Below the pieces are notes generated by a model that saw only the letters and a program-made list of their open reading frames with translations, ran no database searches and was not told where the DNA came from. From positions 124,001-188,000 of the forward strand of contig NZ_JACJRC010000006.1 in the NCBI RefSeq assembly GCF_014697025.1: a stretch of DNA of 64,000 bases, given 5' to 3'. The stretch comes from Alkalinema sp. FACHB-956 (GTDB lineage Bacteria > Cyanobacteriota > Cyanobacteriia > Leptolyngbyales > Leptolyngbyaceae). The position numbers were made by a program, and so were the translations under genes. This document shows positions 47,165 through 56,855 of the stretch, piece after piece. The stretch's first letter is position 1; each line of letters begins with the position of its first letter.

Positions 47165-47896
47165 ATGGCACAGGCAACTGGGCTGGATATTGCCAGTCTT
47201 GAGGCGGAGCTATCCCAACAAAGTCCTCAAAAAATTCTGGAGCGCGCCCTGGGTTTGTTTGACAACATTTATATTTCCTTTAGTGGGGCGGAGGATGTTG
47301 TCCTGATTGACATGGCCCACAAGATCAAGAAGGATGTGAAGGTTTTTAGCCTGGATACGGGGCGGCTGCATCCTGAGACCTATCAGTTTATCGATCGGGT
47401 GCGGAAGCATTACGGAATTACGATCGAAATCATGGCTCCTGAGACTGCGAAGTTAGAGGAGTTTGTGCGGGAGAAGGGGCTGTTTAGCTTTTATGAAGAT
47501 GGGCATAAGGAGTGCTGCGATATCCGCAAGGTGGAGCCGCTGCGTCGCAAGCTGAGCACGGTGGAAGCGTGGATTACGGGGCAACGGCAGGATCAGAACC
47601 CGGCGACGCGGGGCAAGGTGCCTGTGGTGCAGGTGGATAATGGGTTTTCGACGCCGGATAATCAGTTGATTAAGTTCAATCCGTTGTCCTATTGGTCTTC
47701 GGCGGATGTGTGGATGTATATCCGGACCTATGATGTGCCGTTTAATCCGCTGCATGAGCGGGGGTTTGTCAGTATTGGTTGTGAGCCTTGTACCCGTCCG
47801 GTGCTGCCGAACCAGCATGAGCGGGAAGGCCGCTGGTGGTGGGAAGATGCGGGTAAGAAGGAATGTGGCTTACATGCGATTAACCAACAGGGTTAA
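47165..47896 (+). CDS. cysH: Phosphoadenylyl-/adenylyl-sulfate reductase
   Basis: Reduces activated sulfate to sulfite in assimilation. [14 protein letters not shown] near 37 is the nucleotide-binding loop, [14 protein letters not shown] is family-specific, and the C-terminal catalytic ECGLH is present. Paired cysteines [12 protein letters not shown] and [10 protein letters not shown] are the four ligands of a [4Fe-4S] cluster, a trait mostly of APS-using enzymes, although the neighbouring gene names in cyanobacteria often say PAPS reductase. GGAG precedes the ATG. Confidence 0.93.
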   Translation: MAQATGLDIASLEAELSQQSPQKILERALGLFDNIYISFSGAEDVVLIDMAHKIKKDVKVFSLDTGRLHPETYQFIDRVRKHYGITIEIMAPETAKLEEFVREKGLFSFYEDGHKECCDIRKVEPLRRKLSTVEAWITGQRQDQNPATRGKVPVVQVDNGFSTPDNQLIKFNPLSYWSSADVWMYIRTYDVPFNPLHERGFVSIGCEPCTRPVLPNQHEREGRWWWEDAGKKECGLHAINQQG

Positions 47897-47922
47897 GGGC
47901 TTGTTGGGTTAAGTCAATCTCG

Positions 47923-47951
47923 GGTTAGGCGGCTGGGTTAGCTGCCTAATC
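47923..47951 (+). terminator. Possible terminator after cysH
   Basis: GGTTAGGCGGCT can pair with AGCTGCCTAATC (12 bp including G-T pairs), with a G- and T-rich stretch following. Weak T-run, so function is uncertain. Confidence 0.5.
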
Positions 47952-47982
47952 TTGGCGGGTTTGTTTGATCGGGTATTTGCAT

Positions 47983-48210
47983 CTAGAAAGCTTTGCGAAT
48001 CTCAAAGGGTGGTTGCTTTCTAGTTGTCATAAAGTCTTCTGAGAATTGCTCTAAGCGTTCAAATAAAGATTGCCATGGCGGAGTTTGGGCCATAAGAACG
48101 ATCGCATTCCCAACTTTTTTAATATAGATTTTGCTGCCTGTACTTTGAAAGTCTGCGGGAAGTCTGACAATTTGGTGAGTGCCGTCGGTACTAATTTTTG
48201 CGGTATTCAC
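47983..48210 (-). CDS. AbrB/MazE/VapB-type antitoxin, apparently orphan
   Basis: 75 residues starting at GTG 48210 (NTAKISTDGTHQIVRLPADF follows), with AGGGA upstream. The short swapped-hairpin AbrB-like N-terminal domain (RLPADFQSTGSKIYIKK) and a C-terminal toxin-binding helix (WQSLFERLEQFSEDFM) fit VapB-type antitoxins. No PIN-domain or MazF toxin gene lies beside it on either side. The longer in-frame reading from 48330 ignores the upstream short frame and is rejected. Confidence 0.75.
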   Translation of the reverse strand: MNTAKISTDGTHQIVRLPADFQSTGSKIYIKKVGNAIVLMAQTPPWQSLFERLEQFSEDFMTTRKQPPFEIRKAF

Positions 48211-48223
48211 GGGGCAGATCCCT

Positions 48224-48349
48224 TCAAGAAAATGGATCAAGGAACATTGAAAAATTAGCTGTTTTTTCAATATGCTCGGCTGTAAATTTCGGATGAGGGA
48301 GAAATGCTTGTAAGAGCTTAATACAGCCATTGAGTGTGGTCTGTAACAT
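48224..48349 (-). CDS. Very short possible gene ahead of the antitoxin
   Basis: A 41-residue frame beginning MLQTTLNGCIKLLQAFLPHP and ending MFLDPFS stops 13 bases before the antitoxin start, so the two could be translated together. Not recognised; it could be a truncated gene or a chance frame. Confidence 0.3.
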   Translation of the reverse strand: MLQTTLNGCIKLLQAFLPHPKFTAEHIEKTANFSMFLDPFS

Positions 48350-48474
48350 GATGTGATTACCCGTTGTAGAGTTGGCTTATTAATATTGATCTCGTCTGTT
48401 AGTCGTAGCGACTTGCTTGACTCTTACGAATCATCATTTTTCCAGTTGTTAGTTCCAATTATTAGCTTGATATC

Positions 48475-49380
48475 TTATCCTCGAAAAGACTGTATTGCTA
48501 CGGCTATAGCCTGTTGAAGATCGCTAGAATGGATCCAGCCAACAAAAGCAGCATATTCACACTTGCCGTAGTGATTAGCAATAAAAACATGATTGACACC
48601 GACGACATTAGTCCAAGTTCGGATGCTAGTGCCATCAGTGAAAGAAAAAATAGGTTTTGATCTGGGAAAGTCTTTTTCACTAGCATCCGTAATTCCGGGT
48701 ACGGATCTAAAATGTTCGATCAACTTTGAGATCAAATTGTCTTCTGGTGCAGGGAGTGGTTGTCTGGGTTGTGACCAAAATTCTTGAATCACTTTAACAA
48801 CTGCGGCGTGGGTTCTCAGTGCAGGATGACTGACCCCATCTAAACGAATGAAATGCGCATGTTTAAGCTTAGTAGACTCAATTGTGACGGTGCCGTCATC
48901 TCCTCCACTGGTATTTCCAGCAATCACTAATGTAGGAATTTGAGCGGTAATCTGCTCGGCTAGAATGCGGCGATTTTGACCCAAATACTTTGCCATACCA
49001 ATTCCCCAGCCAAAGGGATCAATAATTCTTGCTAAGTCTGCTCCGCCAATAGGGGAACCTAATAACACTAGAGATTCACAGCGTTCCCACCAATCTGGAT
49101 GTCTGGATAATACTTCTACCCAAAGCACACCACCGAGAGAGGTTGCAATGATTCGAATAGGGATGCCCGGATATTGTAGCAATGCTTGTTCGGCAATTTG
49201 CTCAAGTTTGCCAATCAGAGGTTCAATTTCAAAGTGAGTTTGAATGAAACCAAGGCTTGGGGCAACCACGTAAGACTGCGGTGGAGCTACTGTGTGGGCT
49301 AAGCTTCCCATCGCTCTGTTGTTGTCTGTCATTCCATGTTGAGAAAACAATATGAGCTTGATGTGATTCGATGAGGCCAT
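48475..49380 (-). CDS. Alpha/beta-hydrolase fold protein, lipase/esterase-like
   Basis: LILFSQHGMTDNNRAMG holds the oxyanion region, ATSLGGVLWVEV near residue 100 carries the nucleophile elbow (S in TSLGG), the acid is probably in GDDGTVTIES, and GVSHPALRTH near 205 gives the catalytic His. The C-terminal ~75 residues are an extra domain with no obvious relative. No signal peptide. Substrate unknown. No ribosome-binding site is evident at the ATG. Confidence 0.75.
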   Translation of the reverse strand: MASSNHIKLILFSQHGMTDNNRAMGSLAHTVAPPQSYVVAPSLGFIQTHFEIEPLIGKLEQIAEQALLQYPGIPIRIIATSLGGVLWVEVLSRHPDWWERCESLVLLGSPIGGADLARIIDPFGWGIGMAKYLGQNRRILAEQITAQIPTLVIAGNTSGGDDGTVTIESTKLKHAHFIRLDGVSHPALRTHAAVVKVIQEFWSQPRQPLPAPEDNLISKLIEHFRSVPGITDASEKDFPRSKPIFSFTDGTSIRTWTNVVGVNHVFIANHYGKCEYAAFVGWIHSSDLQQAIAVAIQSFRG

Positions 49381-49523
49381 AATTGGACTTTATGTTACTT
49401 AACACACAATCCTAGCAACGAAATTATACGAAAAGTTTCCGTATATCCCCTTGATTGAGTAGATGTCCTGAAGCTTGCTGTTAGACAACTAACCAAAGCT
49501 ACAGGACTCTTACGCTTAAACCA

Positions 49524-49742
49524 TTACCGCTGCCGTTCGCGACTAAGAATGCTGATGTATTGCCCGTCGGAATGCACGATCTTCATCGGTTGACTCCAGT
49601 GAATTCGATCGGCGATCCGATGCGCATGGAATTGATTAATTGTATCCTGTACGAATTCTTTGTGACCGATTAAGTGGATCTGTAAGCGTTGTTTCTCATG
49701 TTGAACTTCACGATCGCTGCGATCGCTAGACCCTTTCGCCAT
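49524..49742 (-). CDS. Small protein, paralogue 2 of the duplicated leader/gene unit
   Basis: 72 residues from ATG 49742 (MAKGSSDRSDREVQHEKQR), with AGGAG upstream. Pattern shared with 13278-13493: GSSDR, L-x-L-x-G-x-K-E, INxFHxHR-type block, DRIHW, PM and a basic end. Here the conserved leader ORF upstream is in frame and uninterrupted, so a longer protein of about 107 residues starting at TTG 49847 behind AAGGAGG is possible. Function unknown. Confidence 0.65.
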   Translation of the reverse strand: MAKGSSDRSDREVQHEKQRLQIHLIGHKEFVQDTINQFHAHRIADRIHWSQPMKIVHSDGQYISILSRERQR

Positions 49743-49847
49743 AATTGAGCTTCTCCTGTTGTGAGTGGGTAAGAAGCCCAAAAATTTAGAGCCACCCCGT
49801 TTGACATCACAAACAAGAGTGGCTCGATCGAATGTTAAAATTCTCAA
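49743..49847 (-). CDS. Leader-peptide frame, locus 2 (in frame with the small gene)
   Basis: TTG at 49847 follows AAGGAGG by four bases. The encoded residues RILTFDRATLVCDVKRGGSK then FLGFL match the locus 1 leader peptide almost exactly. Unlike locus 1 there is no stop before the downstream ATG, so it may be an N-terminal extension of the small protein rather than a free peptide. Confidence 0.4.
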
Positions 49848-50010
49848 CAAGCCTCCTTGCTGCTTACTCAGCGAGGGGGAATAGCTACCCAGAGTTGTTT
49901 GCCGCAACAAAGGGTAGTGCCCTAAATTTTTGGATCCCAGCGACTCCGTGCTTCATGCCGTACCGTCAATCGTAAGCCCAACTGAAAGAAGGATGTCCAC
50001 GGATTCGCTA
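49789..50010 (-). promoter_or_regulatory. Conserved structured leader, copy 2
   Basis: Second copy of the element at 13598-13830. The GAGCCAC/GTGGCTC hairpin (49789-49825) is conserved base for base. The CTACCC/GGGTAG hairpin (49885-49917) keeps its outer stem while the apical part differs (TTGTT/AACAA here), leaving base pairing possible: a pattern suggestive of selection on structure. Similarity extends to about 50010. Confidence 0.6.
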
Positions 50011-50196
50011 TGACAGAACAGCCTACGGAGAAACCCAGGTAAAGTCAAGCCCATTGGGAAAACTTTACGAAACACAACCTAGGTTTACAGACATCGCATC
50101 GATCGTTCCAGTACGGTTTATTCGTCTCGATCGGGAATGGAGAAATTAATATTTCCTTGGTTATAGTTTAGGCATTAGGAAAATTTGCCAAACTGA

Positions 50197-53100
50197 ATGA
50201 ATGGGTTGGCTGGAAATGCGGCAATGAAGCAAGAACAAGGGGTAATGGGGCGCGGGGCAAAACAGAGTCTGAGGAACCCTTGGACATTGCAGCGCTGGCA
50301 ACGAGTCATGGTTCAGTGGGTTCTGAGTGGGCTGTTGGTGGTTCTCGTTGCAGGGCCGATCGTAGCTCAATCCCCTGCGCCGCAATCCCGTGAGGCACTG
50401 ATTCAACGCATTCAAGACCAAGCGAAGCGAGATTTGGAGGTGGGGCGTACCCAGCGTCCGGAGGATGTGCGGAAGCTCTTTGCGGAGGAAGCGAAACAAG
50501 CTGGACTGCCGACTAACGAAATTGATAAGACCTATGATGAAGCCTACGCCAAAGCCAAGGATGAGAAGGAAACAGATCCCAACGAAGTCACCAAAGTTTT
50601 GAAAGATTGGCGGGGTTGGTTAGCGGTTGTTGTTCTGTCTGCTGTTTTCGCATCGTTTAAGGATACAGTAACTGAAACCATCAAAAAGATTTCAACAGCA
50701 ATCAACACCTGGATTTATCAACGGTTTTCAGGGACGCGGCTGTTTTGGAATGTAGCGTTGGAAAAGTACCGCAAGGCGCTGTTAGTGAAGCACCGGGAAC
50801 TGAAGATTCCCTTTCGGCCTAATCGACCGCTGCAACTGGGAGAAATCTATGTGCCGCTCAAAGTGGCGGGCGATCGCAGCAATGAGAAAGTTGAAGCTTT
50901 GCAGGCTGTGCGAGAGCATCGACGGCTGATGGTGAAAGGGGCACCCGGCTCCGGAAAAACGATGTTGCTGAAGTATTTAGCCCTGAGTTATGCCGAAGGA
51001 CGGCTGCGGTTGTCGGGGAATCCGATCGTGATTTTGTTGGAGCTGTATCGGCTGAACAGTGGGGCAGAAATGTTACCGCTGTTGCTGGAGGCATTGAAGC
51101 GGGACGATTTTCCCAATGGGGAGAAATTTTTGCAGCAGGCTTTGGAAAAAGGCAATGTCTTGCTGCTGCTGGATGGGTTGGATGAGGTAAATAGTTCCAA
51201 TCGGGTGTCGGTTGTTCAGCGGATTCGGGATTTTCTGGATCAGCATGAACAGTGTGGCGTGGTGATTACCTGTCGCACACAGATCTATCAGAATGAGTTC
51301 GATCCGGTGGTGAATCGCACCCTTGAGGTGGTGGAGTTTACCGATGCGCAGATTCAGCAGTTTTTGCGGCCTTGGCGATCGGAAATGCCCCCAGAAAAGT
51401 CGGTGGAGCAGTTGTTACAAGCATTGACCGATCGACCGCGAATCAAGGAACTAGCGCGCAATCCGTTGCTGCTGACGATGATTGCCTATTTGTACTGCGA
51501 TACCCCGTTTGTGTTACCCCATTCCCGATCGGAGTTTTATCGGGAATCGACACGCTGGTTATTGGAACTGTGGGATGGGTCGCGGCAAACGCCCAATCAT
51601 TACAAGGGGTTTACCAAAGGATTGGTGTTGCAGCATCTAGCGCTGTTTGCCCAGGATCAGACGGGAACCCAGGGCGATCGTAAGACCTTGGATTTTCGGG
51701 CCGTGATGGCGCAGATTAAGGCTGTGCTGCCGGGATTGAATCTCGATGGGGAGAAAGATGCCACTGCAATTTTGGATGAGATTGTGGAGCGGAGTGGCCT
51801 GCTGTTGCGGATTGATGGGGGAGCACGCTATCAGTTTAGCCATTTGACGTTGCAGGAGTATTTTGCGGCAGCGGAACTGGTGGATAAGCCCCAGGAGCTA
51901 GTGCGGCGGTTTGAGGCGGATATGGTGGCTTGGCGAGAGGTGGTGAAGCTGTGGTGTGGGCTGGCCAATGAAAGTACGGAGGTGATTCGGCGGGTTTATG
52001 CTTTGCAACCCGTGATGGCCTTGGAGTGTTTGGCAGATGCCCAAAATGTGGAAGCAATGTTGGCAGATGAGATCATCACTAACTTGAAGGGAGCTTTAGG
52101 ACAAGGGGATGCGGAGATCGAACGAGCTTTTGGAGCTGTAGCAGCAGATACACGACCTCGTGGCTTGGCAGTATTTGAGTTTTTTCAGCAACAACTTGCC
52201 AATACTCCTGCCCAAGGGACTCAGTGGCAGGCGACTGCGAATGCATTATCGTTTACCAATTTGCCCAAAGCAACCCGTGTTTTACTAGACCAAGTGGAGA
52301 GAACCGATAGCATTTGGGTTCCTTTGGTGCGGATGGGCGATGTTGCAGTACCCGAAATTGTCAAATTTGCGGCAGCGGCTACGGGAAGGGATGCCATTTC
52401 AGCAGTACATTGTTTAATCCTGATCAATACAACGGATGCGATCAAGGTGTTAGTCCCGTTGCTTTGGCATGAAGACGAAGCAATCCTAGGACTGGTCACT
52501 TGGTATTTGGCTGAGGTTATGGTTTTACCATCGGTGCAGGAAACCTTGCGAAACTATGGGCAGAATGAAATATTGAGCACACCTGTGCTAGCACGAATGA
52601 AGTTGATTTTTTTTGAGCATCCGGCGGCAGAGTTGGGGCGGTTGGATTGGGTGTGGGCACCGTTTTTGGAGCCGAAACATTCGCAGTTGCCTGCTATTGC
52701 TGGACGGGTGGCCTATCTGATGACGCAGTTGCCCATACCGCAGACGTTATCCAAACTTGACCCGCGCTTGGTCATTCCAGTTTGTACCATTGCACTCGCA
52801 GATCAGATTCAGAAACCCATTACGTTAACGCCCCGCTCCCAGTCTGGCTGGTACACCTTGCTGCACAGCCTGGAACCGGAAATCCAAAAACAGTTGGTAG
52901 AGCGCCTCAACCAAGAACGTCGGCCCACAACTCAGGATTGGCGAGATACGTTCAAGAAGCTGACCTATCGCTTCCAAACCAGTTGGCATTATCGAGTCGT
53001 ATTAGCCATTGCATTTTCAGCATCTTTGGGAGCCATGACTGAAAGTGTTTATCTACCCTTTCAAAATAAAGAAGCTTGGACAAGCTGGTTACTTGGTTTA

Positions 53101-53883
53101 CCAATCATTGTGATTGTGGATACGTGGGTTTTCCTGTGGCAAGGCATCGCAAAAACTCCTGATGAACAACAAAGATTAGACAACGATCTTCTACTGCAAT
53201 TCGGTATATTTGGCTGGCTGACATTTTGGCAAAAGCTTCGGCAATTGATTAAAGATCGATCTGTTTGGGAGGGGATAGAACCTCTTTGCCAAGTTTTAAT
53301 GAGTGAGCAAGCTTTCGCTTTCGCTTTCGCTGTCGCTTTCGCTGGCGCTTTCGCTGTCGCTTTCGCTGGCGCTTTCGCTGTCGCTGTCGCTGGCGCTGTC
53401 GCTGGCGCTTTCGCTTTCGCTTTCGCTGGCGCTGTCGCTGTCGCTGTCGCTGTCGCTGGCGCTGGCGCTGTCGCTGTCGCTGTCGCTGTCGCTTTTGCTT
53501 TTGCTTTCGCTTTTGCTGGCGCAGTCGCTTTCGCTGGAGCTGTCGCTGGCGCTTTCGCTGTCGCTGGCGCTGTCGCTGGAGCTGTCGCTGTCGCTATCGC
53601 TATCGCTGGCGCTGGTATTGGCTTTTGGTTCCGAGCTAAGGAGAAACCTGATTCCCGTCGCTACTGGGCCATTCTTGCCTACCCTTTCTTTTGTGCAGGG
53701 CCACTGGTTCTGCTCTATGGTTCCCTGGGGCTTCACAACTGGTTCCCTTGGCCTACCATAGCTCTGATCTGGGGCACCGTCTTTGCAGTCTGCACCGTGC
53801 TTTGGCAGTGGGGCAAATGGCAAGAACGCAAAGCCCGCAATCCCCTCCAAGGCATTTTGCCAGAGCACTATCGCCCCCAGTAG
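50197..53883 (+). CDS. Membrane-anchored NACHT NTPase (STAND) with repeat-encoded hydrophobic domain
   Basis: 1228 residues. An N-terminal hydrophobic segment ([17 protein letters not shown], a signal or anchor near 30-50) and a second near 150 precede the NACHT domain: Walker [17 protein letters not shown] near 248, Walker [14 protein letters not shown] near 324, CRTQIYQN sensor and [15 protein letters not shown] near 548. A helical, HEAT-like region follows (620-870), then two membrane segments, then ~102 residues of alternating Ala with Phe/Val/Gly (1039-1140), and a final membrane part with [24 protein letters not shown] NTPases often act in signalling or antiphage defence; the effector here would be the membrane part. 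Start ATG 50197 or 50224. Confidence 0.85.
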   Translation: MNGLAGNAAMKQEQGVMGRGAKQSLRNPWTLQRWQRVMVQWVLSGLLVVLVAGPIVAQSPAPQSREALIQRIQDQAKRDLEVGRTQRPEDVRKLFAEEAKQAGLPTNEIDKTYDEAYAKAKDEKETDPNEVTKVLKDWRGWLAVVVLSAVFASFKDTVTETIKKISTAINTWIYQRFSGTRLFWNVALEKYRKALLVKHRELKIPFRPNRPLQLGEIYVPLKVAGDRSNEKVEALQAVREHRRLMVKGAPGSGKTMLLKYLALSYAEGRLRLSGNPIVILLELYRLNSGAEMLPLLLEALKRDDFPNGEKFLQQALEKGNVLLLLDGLDEVNSSNRVSVVQRIRDFLDQHEQCGVVITCRTQIYQNEFDPVVNRTLEVVEFTDAQIQQFLRPWRSEMPPEKSVEQLLQALTDRPRIKELARNPLLLTMIAYLYCDTPFVLPHSRSEFYRESTRWLLELWDGSRQTPNHYKGFTKGLVLQHLALFAQDQTGTQGDRKTLDFRAVMAQIKAVLPGLNLDGEKDATAILDEIVERSGLLLRIDGGARYQFSHLTLQEYFAAAELVDKPQELVRRFEADMVAWREVVKLWCGLANESTEVIRRVYALQPVMALECLADAQNVEAMLADEIITNLKGALGQGDAEIERAFGAVAADTRPRGLAVFEFFQQQLANTPAQGTQWQATANALSFTNLPKATRVLLDQVERTDSIWVPLVRMGDVAVPEIVKFAAAATGRDAISAVHCLILINTTDAIKVLVPLLWHEDEAILGLVTWYLAEVMVLPSVQETLRNYGQNEILSTPVLARMKLIFFEHPAAELGRLDWVWAPFLEPKHSQLPAIAGRVAYLMTQLPIPQTLSKLDPRLVIPVCTIALADQIQKPITLTPRSQSGWYTLLHSLEPEIQKQLVERLNQERRPTTQDWRDTFKKLTYRFQTSWHYRVVLAIAFSASLGAMTESVYLPFQNKEAWTSWLLGLPIIVIVDTWVFLWQGIAKTPDEQQRLDNDLLLQFGIFGWLTFWQKLRQLIKDRSVWEGIEPLCQVLMSEQAFAFAFAVAFAGAFAVAFAGAFAVAVAGAVAGAFAFAFAGAVAVAVAVAGAGAVAVAVAVAFAFAFAFAGAVAFAGAVAGAFAVAGAVAGAVAVAIAIAGAGIGFWFRAKEKPDSRRYWAILAYPFFCAGPLVLLYGSLGLHNWFPWPTIALIWGTVFAVCTVLWQWGKWQERKARNPLQGILPEHYRPQ
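53311..53616 (+). repeat. Hexanucleotide repeat, about 51 units, inside the NACHT gene
   Basis: Units GCTTTC, GCTGTC, GCTGGC and a few variants (GCTATC, GCTTTT, GCTGGA) alternate without interruption. Being a multiple of three, expansion or contraction keeps the reading frame and changes only the length of the Ala-x domain. The opposite strand reads as a Ser/Asp-rich frame, which is an artefact. Confidence 0.97.
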
Positions 53884-54018
53884 GCTGAGTTCCGTGGCCT
53901 ATCTCTGCGCCCAGTGCTTTCCCAAGCCAGATCAGAAAGCAGCATAAGCTATCCACTAGTTAGCCTATATTCCCAGCAGAAATAGAAATATCCATTCTGC
54001 GTTGGGAGCACCCCTAAA

Positions 54019-54798
54019 ATGGCATCAAGCTTTCTAGGATTTGCCTTCGGCTTAATCGGCCTCCTTCTCCTGTCCCTGCTCGGCTTTGCAGGCATCCAAT
54101 GGCTCAACCTGCCGATCGGCAGCTTAGTCGATTGGGTTTTAGGCGGTGCCATCTTCTGGTGGTTGCTCGTCATCGTCACCGTCCCCTGGAACATCCACTT
54201 CCAAGCCAAAGAAATCCTCGCCGAAGCCGCCCTCTCCGAAGAACGCGACATCCCGATCGACCCCAAACAAATCCGCTACACCCAAACCATCGCCCACCGC
54301 GCCCTCCTCCTCGCCCTCGCCCTCCACATCGCCTCCGCCCTCGGCCTCTACATCCTCTCCGCCCTCGGCATCAGCGCCATCGGCTACATCGCCTCCATCG
54401 CCGCCCTCCTCCTCACCGGACTGCGCCCCGCGATCGAAGCCTACCGCTACTTCATCAACCGCCTCAGCCTCATTCGCAAAAACCTCGCCTACCCCCGCGA
54501 AGACGTCGCCGAACTGCGATCGCGCCTCACCCAACTCGAAGAAACCAGCCAACGCCTCGACAAATTTCTCGATCTCGAAGCCCCCAACTCCTGGGCCGCC
54601 AACCAACAACACAGCCTCGAAACCCTCTCCCGCCGCATCGCAGACCTCACCGCGCACCTTGAAGCCCTCCAAGCCACCAACGATCGCGACCACGATCGAC
54701 TCTCCCGCGAAGCCCGCCAAGCCATCTCCCAACTCAGCGAAGACAGCCAATTCCTCGACCACATCCGCGAAATCATTCGCTTCTTCAAATCCGCCTAA
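54019..54798 (+). CDS. Membrane protein with coiled-coil C terminus, unknown function
   Basis: Not recognised. Two N-terminal membrane helices (FGLIGLLLLSLLGFAG; GGAIFWWLLVIVTVPW), two more near 95-140 (ALLLALALHIASALGLYIL; IASIAALLLTGL), and a cytoplasmic coiled coil from about 155 to 245 with heptad-like Leu and many Glu/Arg. Codons end almost exclusively in C, so its composition is C-rich compared with the genes beside it. Located 135 bases after the NACHT gene on the same strand; a functional link is possible but unproven. Confidence 0.75.
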   Translation: MASSFLGFAFGLIGLLLLSLLGFAGIQWLNLPIGSLVDWVLGGAIFWWLLVIVTVPWNIHFQAKEILAEAALSEERDIPIDPKQIRYTQTIAHRALLLALALHIASALGLYILSALGISAIGYIASIAALLLTGLRPAIEAYRYFINRLSLIRKNLAYPREDVAELRSRLTQLEETSQRLDKFLDLEAPNSWAANQQHSLETLSRRIADLTAHLEALQATNDRDHDRLSREARQAISQLSEDSQFLDHIREIIRFFKSA

Positions 54799-54940
54799 TT
54801 CCGCCGAATTCCCCACCTACCCGATCGCCCATCCAAACACAAAAATACCCTGAAAAAACAGACCCATCCGCCCGTCTTCCCAAGGCATTTCATCCAACAA
54901 ATAACAATTAATGAGGACAATGAGAACAACGACCCAAACA

Positions 54941-55894
54941 CTACAGCATCGATAACTCGCCATCCACCTCTAGCCGTTTGAACTCCCCGATCGCAATAAA
55001 CCGATCGGACAATTCATCCGCCACACTGGGGGAAATCCAACCCATTTGCTTCAGCAGATGGATCGCCACCGCATACTTGGCCCGCTTAGCCCCATCGATC
55101 GCCTTAATTGCTAAACCCATACCTTCGCCAATGCGGCCCACACACTGAACGCCCTCCGCCCCCGACTTACTGACCAACTCGCCATTCGTCAGCCGCATCA
55201 GCTCAGTATCAAACTCGCCGCTCCCAGCCACCAGATCAGGGTAATGGGTCATCGCCCGCAGGATCCGCTCTAGCTCCAAACTCTCCCCAGACGCCAACTG
55301 CGCATACAGCCACGCCATCTGCCGCAACTGCATAAAATAGGTCGGAGCCCCACAGTCATCCCGCGCCACAATAAACTCCGCAGGTGGAATTTTCAGCAAA
55401 TCCGCCACCTTATTCAGAATCAACTGCTGCACCGGATGGTTGCGCTGCAAATAACCCGACGTCGGCACACTCAACTGCTTCGCCGCCGCCAACATCCCCG
55501 CATGTTTGCCAGAACAATTGTACTCTAGTGGACTCGTTTTACCCGCAGGAATCGGGCATTGCAACGCCGAAGGGTCAATATCCGCCCGCCACAGCACATT
55601 AAACACCTGGCGCGTCTGCTCAATCAGCCCCCGATGGGAACTACAAATTACCGCAATATCCCGATCGCTCAAGCCAAACCGCTCCACCGTACCCGTTGAC
55701 GTCACACAGAGCGCTTGGAAGGGTTTCAGAGACGATCGGACAAAACTTTCTAGTTCAGATTGGCCCGCCACCAACAGCACCCGTCCGCGATCGTCACAGA
55801 CCGTGGCATGGACATGGTGTACCGACTCAACAATGCCCTCCCGCAGCAGCTTAACGTCGAGTTCTGCGGTTTCTGTTTTTCTTCCTCTAGTCAT
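54941..55894 (-). CDS. Asparaginase (L-asparaginase II-like family)
   Basis: Hydrolyses L-asparagine to aspartate. The pattern belongs to the PF06089 type: LLREGIVESVHHVHATVCDD at the start, SSLKPFQAL near 55, CSSHRGLIEQT near 85, YNCSGKHAGML near 130 (containing Ser and Lys of the active site), ARDDCGAPTYFM near 175 and the glycine-rich VGRIGEGMGLAIKAIDG near 255. Length is normal. Alone on its strand; not the class I enzyme family. Confidence 0.88.
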   Translation of the reverse strand: MTRGRKTETAELDVKLLREGIVESVHHVHATVCDDRGRVLLVAGQSELESFVRSSLKPFQALCVTSTGTVERFGLSDRDIAVICSSHRGLIEQTRQVFNVLWRADIDPSALQCPIPAGKTSPLEYNCSGKHAGMLAAAKQLSVPTSGYLQRNHPVQQLILNKVADLLKIPPAEFIVARDDCGAPTYFMQLRQMAWLYAQLASGESLELERILRAMTHYPDLVAGSGEFDTELMRLTNGELVSKSGAEGVQCVGRIGEGMGLAIKAIDGAKRAKYAVAIHLLKQMGWISPSVADELSDRFIAIGEFKRLEVDGELSML

Positions 55895-56055
55895 CGGTAC
55901 CAGCTACAACCAGCTAAATTGTGGGACGATCGTGGTACAAAACTGCACCACTACAAATTAGAAACGAAGATCGTGACCTTCCTGCAGAACTACGGTTTAA
56001 TTTCCCTTTCTAGGTTCACCAATCTTCATCGAACGTTGAAAAGCCGAGACACAGC

Positions 56056-56559
56056 CTAGCCCAGCATGGCCCAACCAATACTAGCAATGACCAGCCCCAA
56101 AAAAACGCCCATGGCAAAAACGAGAGCCTGCTGCAACCGCTGCAACACCGGCTGGACTTCATAGGTGACGATTAAGCGATCTTGATCCAGAAACTCCGGC
56201 GTCTTCTGCCAAATTTGGCCATCGTACCATCCAGACTCTTCATAGAAAATCTTCGTATCCAACAATCGAGATTTGATATAGTTCCAACCCAAATAGAGCC
56301 GAACCAACAGCAAACAAGGAATTAAACAAGCTCCAGCCGCTGCCACTAACAAACATTCCAACGGAAATTTATGAAACGGAAAGCTTGCCGCCGCGATCGG
56401 CGCTGAGACGACTAAATTAGCAACAAAAGCGATCGCTAACGGTTTGGCAAAGCTCCAGCCCCGACACATGGCCCACTTAAAGAACCACGATTCTGACAAT
56501 GCCTGAAACTCGTTGACAGGGCGCTGTTCCACCGGAACAGGGCAAGTAGAAGATTTCAT
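56056..56559 (-). CDS. CGLD27 / DUF1230 family membrane protein
   Basis: Conserved in cyanobacteria, algae and plants (green-lineage-and-diatom conserved). Diagnostic stretch is RLYLGWNYIKSRLLDTKIFY, then EESGWYDGQIWQKTPEFLDQ and VTYEVQPVLQRLQQ. Two N-terminal membrane helices and a C-terminal one (FAMGVFLGLVIASIGWAMLG) are present. I start at ATG 56559 (MKSSTCPVP); six more codons upstream are possible. Function in photosynthetic organisms is not settled; some plant members are implicated in iron or photosystem homeostasis. Confidence 0.88.
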   Translation of the reverse strand: MKSSTCPVPVEQRPVNEFQALSESWFFKWAMCRGWSFAKPLAIAFVANLVVSAPIAAASFPFHKFPLECLLVAAAGACLIPCLLLVRLYLGWNYIKSRLLDTKIFYEESGWYDGQIWQKTPEFLDQDRLIVTYEVQPVLQRLQQALVFAMGVFLGLVIASIGWAMLG

Positions 56560-56855
56560 GGTCAACCGTAGGATCAACGTCTACTAGCAGTATAGAGGGT
56601 CGCAGAAGGACTCTTAAAGCTTTTGCCGTTCTGGCCTGCGGATCTGGTTTGCAAATCTGGTCTGCGGAATGGGCATTCTCAAAACAAGCTCACCGTCTGT
56701 CATCTTCCCCGGCAAAAACGGCATTATAAAAATACAGGAACAATCCTAAGGTGTAGCGGTATGCTCGCAGCCACCGGCGGCTCACCTGTTCAGGGTGATT
56801 GATGAAGGTTATAAGTCAGGACTGCCATCTTAAATTACCTCTGGAGAGTAACCCC

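Noticed and set aside
46096-47166. 356-residue minus-strand frame
   Set aside because: Antisense of the serine hydrolase gene; Arg/His-rich composition typical of a shadow frame.
53296-53868. Ser/Asp-rich minus-strand protein
   Set aside because: Antisense reading of the hexanucleotide repeat inside the NACHT gene.
54099-54853. Pro/Arg-rich and Pro/Ser-rich plus frames and a long acidic minus frame
   Set aside because: Shadows of the membrane/coiled-coil gene caused by its C-ending codons.
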